Source: an uncultured Phycisphaerales bacterium
GTDB lineage: Bacteria; Planctomycetota; Phycisphaerae; Tepidisphaerales; Tepidisphaeraceae
Length of the DNA: 64,000 bases
Direction: 5' to 3'
Assembly: GCA_903871935.1 (NCBI GenBank)
Contig: CAIQIQ010000061.1
Location: forward strand, 1-64,000
Positions 25,852-33,344 of the stretch are shown piece after piece (position 1 is the first letter of the stretch; every line of letters begins with the position of its first letter). The notes below the pieces were generated by a model. It was given only the letters and a program-made list of their open reading frames with translations. It was not told where the DNA came from and did not search any database. A program made the translations under genes and the position numbers.

Positions 25852-26952
25852 ATGGCCATGCCCATCACCAAGGCCCCCGAGCGAATGACCTCCCGCGATC
25901 GCGTCATGGCCGCTTTTGCCCATGCCAGGGTGGACCGCGTGCCAATCGACTACCACACCAACGAAGGCATCGATGCCCGCCTCAAGACCGCCCTCGGCAT
26001 CGCCCGCAACGACGATGAATCCCTCCGCCAGGCCCTGGGTGTCGACTTCCGCGGAGTCGGCGTTCCGTACAAGGGACCCAAGCGCTTCGCCGATATCCCC
26101 GACCGCCACATCTCCCAAGAAACGGGCATCCGCACCCGCTGGATCGAGCACTCCTCCGGCGGCTACTGGGACTACTGTGATTTCCCCCTCCAGAATGCCA
26201 CCCTCGACGAGATCGAAGCCTGGCCCATGGCTACTCCCAACGACTACGATTACTCCACCCTGCAGGACCAGGCCCGCCACAACAAGGGCTACGCGGTTTT
26301 CTACGGCGGTGCCGGTCTCGGCGACATCATCAACTCCACCGGCATGCTCCGCACCATGGAGCAGGTTCTCGTCGATCTCGCCACCGACGAGGAGGCCGGC
26401 CTGCGCCTGATTGACCGCAAGATCGAACGACAACTCGAAGTGACGCGACGATCCCTTGAGTTGCTCAAGAATCAAGTCGACTTCGTATGGATGGGAGAGG
26501 ACCTCGGCACCCAGATTGGCCCGCTGATCAGCCTCGACCTCTACCGCCGACACATCCGTCCACGCCATCAGAAACTGATCGACGCCGCCCGTTCCTTCGG
26601 CTTGCCGGTCATGATCCACACCTGCGGATCAAGCTCCTGGGCCTATGACGATTTCATCGAAATGGGCATCGCCGCCGTCGACACGCTCCAACCCGAAGCG
26701 GCCAACATGAGCCCCCGCTACCTCAAGGACCGATACGGCTCTCGCCTGATGCTCCACGGCTGCATCAGCACGGCCGGCCCCGTCGCCTATGGAACACCCG
26801 AAGAGGTCCGCCGCGACGTGAAGGAGAAACTCGATATCCTCAGTCCCGGCGGCGGATATTGCCTCTCCCCCACACACCAGCTTCAGGACAACTCCCCGGT
26901 GGAAAACGTCATCGCCATGTACCAGGCCGCGCACTACTTTGGGCGGATGTGA
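25852..26952 (+). CDS. UroD-family protein with MtaA-like H-x-C motif
   Basis: The 366-aa protein has the UroD/MtaA TIM-barrel layout: MTSRDRVMAAFAHARVDRVP at the start and LQDNSPVENVIAMY at the end. Unlike the first paralogue (3966-5117) it carries VMIHTCGSSS, the H-x-C found in zinc methyltransferases that use corrinoid proteins, plus LHGCIS and GGGYCLSP as possible third ligands. It could transfer a methyl group to or from the corrinoid protein at 58 kb; this is inference. I chose the ATG at 25852; ATGs at 25858 and 25885 are alternatives. Its stop abuts the convergent msrB stop with no bases between. Confidence 0.8.
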   Translation: MAMPITKAPERMTSRDRVMAAFAHARVDRVPIDYHTNEGIDARLKTALGIARNDDESLRQALGVDFRGVGVPYKGPKRFADIPDRHISQETGIRTRWIEHSSGGYWDYCDFPLQNATLDEIEAWPMATPNDYDYSTLQDQARHNKGYAVFYGGAGLGDIINSTGMLRTMEQVLVDLATDEEAGLRLIDRKIERQLEVTRRSLELLKNQVDFVWMGEDLGTQIGPLISLDLYRRHIRPRHQKLIDAARSFGLPVMIHTCGSSSWAYDDFIEMGIAAVDTLQPEAANMSPRYLKDRYGSRLMLHGCISTAGPVAYGTPEEVRRDVKEKLDILSPGGGYCLSPTHQLQDNSPVENVIAMYQAAHYFGRM

Positions 26953-27486
26953 CTATTTTGCAGGCTGCGTCGTCGCCCCTTTGGCATCCGGCACGAACGT
27001 CAGGCTCACCGAGTTAATGCAGTACCGCTGCCCGGTCGGTTGATCTGGTGCATCATCAAATACATGCCCCAGATGCGACCCGCAGCGTGAGCACGTCACC
27101 TCTGTCCGCACCATCCCCGCCGACAGATCCTTTGTCAGCTTCACCCGATCCCCCGCAGCAGCCGCATAGAAACTCGGCCACCCACACCCGGAATGAAACT
27201 TTGTCGTCGAGTGGAAAAGCTCCTGCCCGCAGGCCGCGCAGTAGTACGTTCCCGGATCCGTGACATCCGTCAACTTCCCGGTGAACGCCCGTTCCGTTCC
27301 CTTCTCGCGCAATACCCGGTACTGCTCGGGCGTCAGTAGCTTCTGCCAGTCCGCATCACTTAGCTTGGTGGGGTTATCGATCATGACAGGCCTGGTCGCC
27401 GGCCCCGCAGATTCCTCCCCGGCCACGGGCCGGTCACACCCCGTGACCAATCCCGCAGCGAGCAAAACCGCAATGGCCAGCTTCAT
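26953..27486 (-). CDS. msrB: peptide-methionine (R)-S-oxide reductase, lipoprotein form
   Basis: The 177-aa product is an MsrB with a lipoprotein signal ([14 protein letters not shown]), so it is probably anchored in the cell envelope. The MsrB domain starts at [20 protein letters not shown]. Two C-x-x-C zinc pairs are CAAC and CSRC, and the catalytic cysteine lies in [11 protein letters not shown]. It reduces methionine-R-sulfoxide in proteins. The start at 27486 was chosen because the signal begins there; a longer frame upstream has no support. It runs against the UroD-like gene with abutting stops. Confidence 0.93.
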   Translation of the reverse strand: MKLAIAVLLAAGLVTGCDRPVAGEESAGPATRPVMIDNPTKLSDADWQKLLTPEQYRVLREKGTERAFTGKLTDVTDPGTYYCAACGQELFHSTTKFHSGCGWPSFYAAAAGDRVKLTKDLSAGMVRTEVTCSRCGSHLGHVFDDAPDQPTGQRYCINSVSLTFVPDAKGATTQPAK

Positions 27487-27680
27487 ATTCAATTGAAGGC
27501 ACGCGACGGGGAAAGGGCAAGTCGAAGCGAGGTAACCAGCCCTATCAGCCTCCTGGTACCAGAGACTAGCCATACCGCCCCCTCTGCCGCTACACTCCCA
27601 GCCGAGTGGGAGTTCACTTGGCCTTTGGATAGGGAGTGATGACTAATCTCCACACTGTTGCCACCTGAAGGAGTTACCAG

Positions 27681-28523
27681 ATGGGTTTCGACAATATCAT
27701 GATCTTCAGCAAGCATCTCAAGGGAATGCCCCTTGCCGATGCTGCAAAGATGCTTGACGCCGCAGGCATCCACGCGATTGACCTCACCGTCCGCAAGAAC
27801 GGGCATGTAGAGCCCACCGCCGTCGAAGACCAACTCCCCGCCGCAGCCCAAACGCTCAAACAGAACGGCATCCGCATCGGCATGATCACCACCGAGATCA
27901 CCGATCCCGCCAATCCGCTGACCGGCCGGATCCTTCGCACCGCCACGAAGTTGGGCATCACCCACTACAAACTGGGATACTACCCCTACCAGGGTTTTGG
28001 CACCCTCCGCGCCCAAAGACGGGAAGTGGCGGCCAAACTCAAGGACCTCGCCGCCATGAACCTGGAGATCGGCATCCGCGGCGGCTTCCACAATCATTGC
28101 GAAGACTCCCTGGGTGCTTCCCTCTGGGATATCGACTTCCTTCTCAACGGCATCGATCCCAAGGCCATCGGCTTGTACTTCGATCCCATGCATGCCACCG
28201 TCGAAGGCGGCAGCGCAGGTTGGCTGATGGCCCTGGACCTTCTGGCTGACCGGATCATCATGCTCGCCGTCAAGGACTTCCGTTGGTTGAATGACAAACA
28301 TGGCTACGGCGGCGGCCGCCTGCACAGTATCGAGATGTGCCCATTGGAATCCGGCAACACGCAATGGCCGCAGGTGATCGAGATCCTCAAGAAGATCAAC
28401 TTCGACGGGCCCATCTCCTTCCACGGTGAATATCAGGGCAAGTTCAGCTTCCGGGACTTGACCTCAGAGCAAGTCATCGAGCAAACTGCCGCCGACTTGA
28501 AAGTGTTCCAAAGCTGGCTCTAG
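27681..28523 (+). CDS. sugar phosphate isomerase/epimerase-type TIM barrel
   Basis: The 280-aa protein fits the AP_endonuc_2/xylose-isomerase-like TIM-barrel superfamily. It shows IGIRGGFHNHCEDSLGA, GLYFDPMHATVEGG and a late ISFHGEYQG, which supply typical metal-binding His/Asp/Glu residues. Members interconvert sugars, keto-sugars or inositol derivatives. The ATG at 27681 follows GAAGGAG. It begins a run with a 2-hydroxyacid dehydrogenase (57 nt later) and an enolase-superfamily enzyme. A TACACT box lies at 27591 in CCGCTACACTCCC, a string also found before the MFS gene. Confidence 0.8.
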   Translation: MGFDNIMIFSKHLKGMPLADAAKMLDAAGIHAIDLTVRKNGHVEPTAVEDQLPAAAQTLKQNGIRIGMITTEITDPANPLTGRILRTATKLGITHYKLGYYPYQGFGTLRAQRREVAAKLKDLAAMNLEIGIRGGFHNHCEDSLGASLWDIDFLLNGIDPKAIGLYFDPMHATVEGGSAGWLMALDLLADRIIMLAVKDFRWLNDKHGYGGGRLHSIEMCPLESGNTQWPQVIEILKKINFDGPISFHGEYQGKFSFRDLTSEQVIEQTAADLKVFQSWL

Positions 28524-28580
28524 CTGCAAACTGCGGTCTACTAATCCAAACAATCTGTCCTAGAGAAACGAAAGGCAACC

Positions 28581-29594
28581 ATGTCATCCGCAAAACCAAA
28601 CGTTTTTGTCGCCATCCGTCCGGAACTGTACAAGCGGCTCTTCTCCCCCGCCGTTGATCAACAGCTCCGCAGCGCCGCCAACCTGGCATTCAATACCGAA
28701 AACCGCAACCTCTCCGCGACCGATCTCGCCGCCGTCATCGGCTCCTACGATGCCATGGTTTCCGGCTGGGGCACTCCCGCCTTCACCCCTGAGGTCCTTG
28801 CCGCCAAAGGCAAGCTCCGCCTCGTCGCCCATTCCGCCGGCTCGGTCAAACACATGGTCACCGAGGCGTTCTTCAACAAAGGCCTGCAGCTCACCCACGC
28901 CGCCGCCGCCATCGCCCCATCTGTCGCCGAAATGTCGCTGATCATCACCATGATGATGCTGCGCAGCGTTCCCCAGTACATGCAGCTCATGCGCAACAAC
29001 CAGCCCTGGGATGACGCCTCCAAAGTCCGCACCGGCATCGAGTTGGCCGGCACGCGCGTCGGCGTCGTCGGTGCCGGCTACACCGGCCGCTGCTTCATCC
29101 AGCTCCTGCGCGCCATGAACGCCGAGATCTGGGTGTACGACCCCTTCCTCACCGACAGCCGCGCTACCGAAATGGGCGTCAAGAAAGTCGAACTGCATGC
29201 CTTGCTGAAGGAGTGCCCCGTAGTCTCGCTGCAGGCGCCCAGCACACCCGAAACCAAACACATGATCGGCAAGAAAGAACTGGCACTGCTTCGCGATGGC
29301 GCGATCTTCATCAACACCGCCCGATCCTGGCTCACCGACGAAGCGGCCCTCTTCGAGGCCCTCAAGACCGGCCGGTTCATCGCCGCCCTCGACGTCTTTG
29401 ACCAGGAACCGCTCCCTGCCGACAGCCCCTTCCGCACGCTTCCCAATGTCTACCTGACACCCCACATTGCCGGATTGTCCACCCAGACCAGCTTCCGCCA
29501 GGGCAAGTTCATGGCCGATGAGATCGAGCGCTTCTTCTCCGGCAAACCGCTGCAGTATCAGGTGACCCTCCCCATGCTCAAGACCATGGCCTAA
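28581..29594 (+). CDS. D-isomer-specific 2-hydroxyacid dehydrogenase
   Basis: The 337-aa NAD-dependent dehydrogenase shows VGVVGAGYTGRCFIQLL for nucleotide binding (about 157-172) and the catalytic Arg-Glu-His set in INTARSWLTDE, DQEPLP and YLTPHIAG. It would oxidise or reduce a 2-hydroxy acid, perhaps an intermediate made by the enolase-superfamily enzyme next door. The ATG at 28581 follows AAAGG. The next gene starts 1 nt after its stop, so the two are almost surely co-transcribed. Confidence 0.9.
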   Translation: MSSAKPNVFVAIRPELYKRLFSPAVDQQLRSAANLAFNTENRNLSATDLAAVIGSYDAMVSGWGTPAFTPEVLAAKGKLRLVAHSAGSVKHMVTEAFFNKGLQLTHAAAAIAPSVAEMSLIITMMMLRSVPQYMQLMRNNQPWDDASKVRTGIELAGTRVGVVGAGYTGRCFIQLLRAMNAEIWVYDPFLTDSRATEMGVKKVELHALLKECPVVSLQAPSTPETKHMIGKKELALLRDGAIFINTARSWLTDEAALFEALKTGRFIAALDVFDQEPLPADSPFRTLPNVYLTPHIAGLSTQTSFRQGKFMADEIERFFSGKPLQYQVTLPMLKTMA

Positions 29595-29595
29595 T

Positions 29596-30999
29596 ATGCC
29601 CAAAAGAACCGACATCCATCCCGTCGCCGCGCAGATGTATCTCTTGCCGGTGCAGACGCGGCTGCCGCTGAAGTTCGGCCCCGAGACCGTCACCTCAGTC
29701 ACCTGCGCCCGCGTACGTGTGACCGTCACCGGCCAAGACGGCCGATCTGCCGACGGTTGGGGCGAAACACCCTTGAGCGTCACCTGGGTCTGGCCCGGCA
29801 CTCTCCCCTATCAGGAACGCCAGGATGCAATGGTGGCATTCTCCGCACACCTCTGCGCTGCCTGGTCCAGCTTCCGTTCTACAGGCCATCCGCTGGAGGT
29901 CGGCCATGCCTTCCAGCAGCAGGTTCTTCCTTCTCTGCTTCAGAAGTTCAACGCCCAGCGCACCGCCCGCGGCGCAGAACCCATGCCCCATCTGGCCGCC
30001 CTCGTCTGCTGCTCCGCCTTTGATATCGCCCTGCACGATGCCTTCGGCGTATTGCACGGCATCCCAACCTACAACACCTACAACGCCCAATACCTCAGTC
30101 ACGACCTCTCGTTCTATCTCACTCCCGCTCCGGATGCCGCTGTCAGCTTCGCCGGCAAATACCCCCAGGACTTCTTCCTCGTGCCACCGGCCAAGACTCT
30201 TCCCGCCTGGCATCTGATCGGCGGCAAGGACTGGATCGAAGAGTCCGACATCGACGCCCCCATCCCCAATGATGGCGAACCGTATCTGCTGCGGCAGTGG
30301 ATTCGCCGCGATGGCCTAAAGTGCCTGAAGGTGAAACTGCGCGGCAACGATCCCGATTGGGATTACAAGCGTCTGGTTGCCGTCGGCCATCTCGCCATCG
30401 AAGAGAAAGTCGACTGGCTCACCACCGACTTCAACTGCACCGTCACCGACGTTGCCTACGTCAATGAGATCCTCGACCGCCTCGTACTCGAAGAGCCCCG
30501 CATCTACGGGATGATCCTCTATGTCGAGCAGCCCTTCCCCTACGACCTCGAGCAGAACCGCATCGACGTGCACAGCGTTTCAGCGCGCAAGCCCCTGTTC
30601 ATGGATGAAAGTGCCCACGACTGGCATCTCGTCCAGCTCGGCCGCAGCCTGGGGTGGACTGGTGTTGCCCTCAAGACCTGCAAGACCCAGACCGGCGCCC
30701 TCTTGAGCCTCTGCTGGGGCAAGGCCCACGGCATGACTCTCATGGTCCAGGACCTGACCAATCCCATGCTCGCTCAGATTCCCCACGTGCTGTTGGCCGC
30801 CCACGCCGGCACCATCATGGGCGTGGAAACCAACGCCATGCAGTTCTACCCCGCCGCCTCCGCGCCCGAGGCCCGCGTCCACCCCGGCATCTACACCCGC
30901 CGTCACGGCGTTCTCGACCTGAGCACGCTCACCGGTCCCGGCTTCGGCTACGACCTGAGCCGCATCACCCGCCAACTACCCGCGCCCTACGCCGGATAG
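29596..30999 (+). CDS. enolase-superfamily (mandelate racemase/MLE-like) enzyme
   Basis: The 467-aa protein has an enolase-type C-terminal barrel. Visible are LKVKLRG (K-x-K base, about residue 243), TTDFN, VEQPFPYD and MDESAHD as the three metal ligands, and ALKTCKTQTG as a possible second base. The N-terminal capping domain is longer than usual. Members dehydrate or racemise sugar acids; the fit with the dehydrogenase and isomerase upstream suggests sugar-acid breakdown. The exact substrate is not readable. Translationally coupled to the gene before. Confidence 0.85.
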   Translation: MPKRTDIHPVAAQMYLLPVQTRLPLKFGPETVTSVTCARVRVTVTGQDGRSADGWGETPLSVTWVWPGTLPYQERQDAMVAFSAHLCAAWSSFRSTGHPLEVGHAFQQQVLPSLLQKFNAQRTARGAEPMPHLAALVCCSAFDIALHDAFGVLHGIPTYNTYNAQYLSHDLSFYLTPAPDAAVSFAGKYPQDFFLVPPAKTLPAWHLIGGKDWIEESDIDAPIPNDGEPYLLRQWIRRDGLKCLKVKLRGNDPDWDYKRLVAVGHLAIEEKVDWLTTDFNCTVTDVAYVNEILDRLVLEEPRIYGMILYVEQPFPYDLEQNRIDVHSVSARKPLFMDESAHDWHLVQLGRSLGWTGVALKTCKTQTGALLSLCWGKAHGMTLMVQDLTNPMLAQIPHVLLAAHAGTIMGVETNAMQFYPAASAPEARVHPGIYTRRHGVLDLSTLTGPGFGYDLSRITRQLPAPYAG

Positions 31000-31050
31000 T
31001 GAGCTGCGTCACCATCTTTACCGGACTGGTCAACCCACCACCCCCGCCGC

Positions 31051-31056
31051 TACACT
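31051..31056 (+). promoter_or_regulatory. -10 box before the MFS gene, leaderless-type
   Basis: TACACT in GCCGCTACACTCCC ends 10 nt before the ATG at 31067, which has no ribosome binding site. TGGTCA (31027-31032) 18 nt upstream is a possible -35. The same 14-nt string lies upstream of the 27681 gene. Confidence 0.4.
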
Positions 31057-31066
31057 CCCCCGCCAC

Positions 31067-32323
31067 ATGACCACTTCCGCAACCTCACCCACCCGTCCCC
31101 ACGACCCCTACTCTGCCCTGCGCGACCCCGGCTATCGCTACTTCGCCATCGGCTGGATCATCGCCCAACTGGGCCAGCAGATCCAAAGCGTCGCCATTGG
31201 CTGGGAGCTCTTCAATCGCACCAAAGACCCTCTGGTCCTCGGCTGGGTCGGCCTGCTTCAGGCCATCCCCGTCATGGTACTGGCCTTGCCGGCCGGCCAG
31301 CTTTCCGACCGATTTGATCGTCGCCGCATTCTCCTCTGCACAATGCTGACCGCCGCCTGCTGCTCACTCGCCCTCGCCACCCTCTCCCACCTGCACGGTC
31401 CCATCTGGGCTTACTACATCGCCCTGACCGCCGGCGCTGTTTCTAATGCCATCGGCTGGCCGGCCCGGCAGTCCATCGTGCCCCAGATCGTCACACCTGA
31501 GAATCTGCCCAACGCCATCACCTGGAACAGCACCTTCTTCCAGCTTGCCTCCATCATCGGCCCCGGCGTCGGCGGTTTCGTGCTGGTGTGGAGTACCACC
31601 GCCTCCTACCTGATCACCGCCATCTGCCTGCTCGGCTATGCCAGCCTGCTCGGCGGCGTGAAACTCCGCACCACCAACGCCGGCCGCCGCGAACCGATCA
31701 CCTTGCACACGCTGCTGGCCGGCATCCGCTTCGTCTATCAACAGAAAATCATCCTCGCGACCATCACCCTCGACCTGGTCGCCGTTCTCCTGGGCGGGGC
31801 CACGTATCTCCTGCCCATCTTCGCCACCACCATCCTGCATGCCGGCTCCGTACAATACGGCTGGCTGCGTGCCGCCCCCGCCATCGGCGCCATGCTCATG
31901 GCGTTGGCGCTGGCCCATCGCCCACCCATGCAGCGACCCGGCCGAGCCATGCTGCTGGCGGTTGCCGGTTTCGGTGTGGCGACCATCATCTTCGGCCTGT
32001 CGCACAACCTCTGGCTCTCCCTGATCATGCTCTTCCTCACCGGCGCCTTCGACAACATTTCGGTCGTCGTCCGCCACACTCTGCTGCAACTACTGACCCC
32101 CGACGAAATGCGTGGCCGCGTCTCCGCCGTCAACGTCGTCTTCATCGGCGCTTCCAACGACTTAGGCGGCTTCGAATCAGGCACAACCGCCCGCCTCTGG
32201 GGTCCAATCACCTCGGTCGTTGTCGGCGGCATCGGCGCTGTGCTGACCACGCTCTGGGTCTCCTTCCAATGGCCCCAAGTCCGCAAGATCGGCGTCCTGC
32301 ACGAGGTCAAGCCTGAGGAGTGA
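31067..32323 (+). CDS. MFS transporter
   Basis: The 418-aa protein has twelve hydrophobic segments and the MFS loop motif GQLSDRFDRRRILL between helices 2 and 3. The pattern IGWIIAQLGQQIQSVAIGWEL at the start and a DEMRGRVSAVN loop are typical of the MFS_3/enterobactin-exporter-like group. It is probably an exporter or importer at the inner membrane. It follows the enolase-superfamily gene by 67 nt but has its own promoter candidate, so it may be expressed with or without the operon. Confidence 0.88.
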   Translation: MTTSATSPTRPHDPYSALRDPGYRYFAIGWIIAQLGQQIQSVAIGWELFNRTKDPLVLGWVGLLQAIPVMVLALPAGQLSDRFDRRRILLCTMLTAACCSLALATLSHLHGPIWAYYIALTAGAVSNAIGWPARQSIVPQIVTPENLPNAITWNSTFFQLASIIGPGVGGFVLVWSTTASYLITAICLLGYASLLGGVKLRTTNAGRREPITLHTLLAGIRFVYQQKIILATITLDLVAVLLGGATYLLPIFATTILHAGSVQYGWLRAAPAIGAMLMALALAHRPPMQRPGRAMLLAVAGFGVATIIFGLSHNLWLSLIMLFLTGAFDNISVVVRHTLLQLLTPDEMRGRVSAVNVVFIGASNDLGGFESGTTARLWGPITSVVVGGIGAVLTTLWVSFQWPQVRKIGVLHEVKPEE

Positions 32324-32336
32324 GGCGACTCCGTCG

Positions 32337-32360
32337 GTAGTGGCGACAATCCTGTCGCCA
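32337..32360 (+). repeat. GTAG-headed REP-like hairpin
   Basis: GTAG is followed by TGGCGACA-ATCC-TGTCGCCA, a perfect 8-bp stem with a tetraloop, 13 nt after the MFS stop codon. Confidence 0.65.
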
Positions 32361-32497
32361 CGTATCCCTCCCCACTCCCCAAACGCCCGACGTTGCGCCA
32401 GCCGCCACACTCAATCCAAGAGTCGCTCACCTCTCAACCCGACCCTCTCTTGCCATGCGCGAGCTTCCTCCTTGGCTCTCAACGGCAAGCCACCAGC

Positions 32498-33334
32498 ATG
32501 AGTAGCACTTTCATGCACTACAGAATGCGCCGCGTCATCCCTGTCGTACTCACCCTCCTCATCGCCCTCTGCACCACGGCACTTCACGGCGCCACCCGCA
32601 CAGACCCGGCCGTCCGGCCTCTCCAGCCCCAGCCTGCGCCCGTCAAGTTCCTCGCCATGAACGACCTCCACATCAGCACCGCCGCAGACACCCCGTATCC
32701 CTCCAAGATCATCGCCGCGATGAATGCCGAAGGCGCAGCCACCGCCATCGTGGTCGGCGATCTGGTGAACAATGGCAAGGAAAGCGAACACCGTATCGCC
32801 AAAGGCGTCTTGGATCAGTTCACGATCCCCTACCACATCGTCCGCGGCAACCACGATGGCACCGACAGCATCGCCCACGTCTACCCCGCCGCCAACACCA
32901 GCAGCCATTTCGTAGTCCAGGGGATCCACTTCATCGCACTGGACCCCGATCCCGCCGAGACGACCCCCTGGCAGGCCAAGAAGGCCGTACCCGAAGCTCT
33001 CACCGCACTGCGCCAACAGCTTGCAACCATTCCCAATGACCAGCCGATCATTCTTCTATGCCACTATCCCCTGGCCAACGATGTCAACTATCACCTGGCA
33101 AACGCCGATGAAGTCCTCAGCCTCTTTGCCGGCCGGAAACTACTCGCGGCCGTCGGTGCCCACTACCACGCCAATACCGAGCGCTGGCAAAACGGCGTCC
33201 TCCTCACCACCACCGCCTGCGCAAGCTCCAATCGCGGCAACCACGACCGCGCCAACTCCGCTAAAGGCTATCGCGTCTTTGAGATAGACGCCGCCTTACA
33301 CGTTACCACGCACTTCACGCAGGTACCCGAATAA
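32498..33334 (+). CDS. secreted calcineurin-like metallophosphoesterase
   Basis: The 278-aa protein has a signal peptide (VIPVVLTLLIALCTTALHGA) and the metallophosphoesterase motifs in order: MNDLHI, VVGDLVNNGK, VRGNHDG, LLCHYPLA and GAHYHAN. These bind the two metal ions. Substrates range from nucleotides to phosphodiesters and cannot be read here. The start is one of three nearby ATGs (32498, 32513, 32525), none with a clear ribosome binding site. The next gene begins 10 nt after its stop. Confidence 0.85.
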   Translation: MSSTFMHYRMRRVIPVVLTLLIALCTTALHGATRTDPAVRPLQPQPAPVKFLAMNDLHISTAADTPYPSKIIAAMNAEGAATAIVVGDLVNNGKESEHRIAKGVLDQFTIPYHIVRGNHDGTDSIAHVYPAANTSSHFVVQGIHFIALDPDPAETTPWQAKKAVPEALTALRQQLATIPNDQPIILLCHYPLANDVNYHLANADEVLSLFAGRKLLAAVGAHYHANTERWQNGVLLTTTACASSNRGNHDRANSAKGYRVFEIDAALHVTTHFTQVPE

Positions 33335-33344
33335 ACCCACGATT

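Noticed and set aside
28584..29801. 405-codon minus-strand open frame opposite the 2-hydroxyacid dehydrogenase
   Set aside because: Gly/Ala-rich antisense shadow; the plus-strand dehydrogenase is certain.
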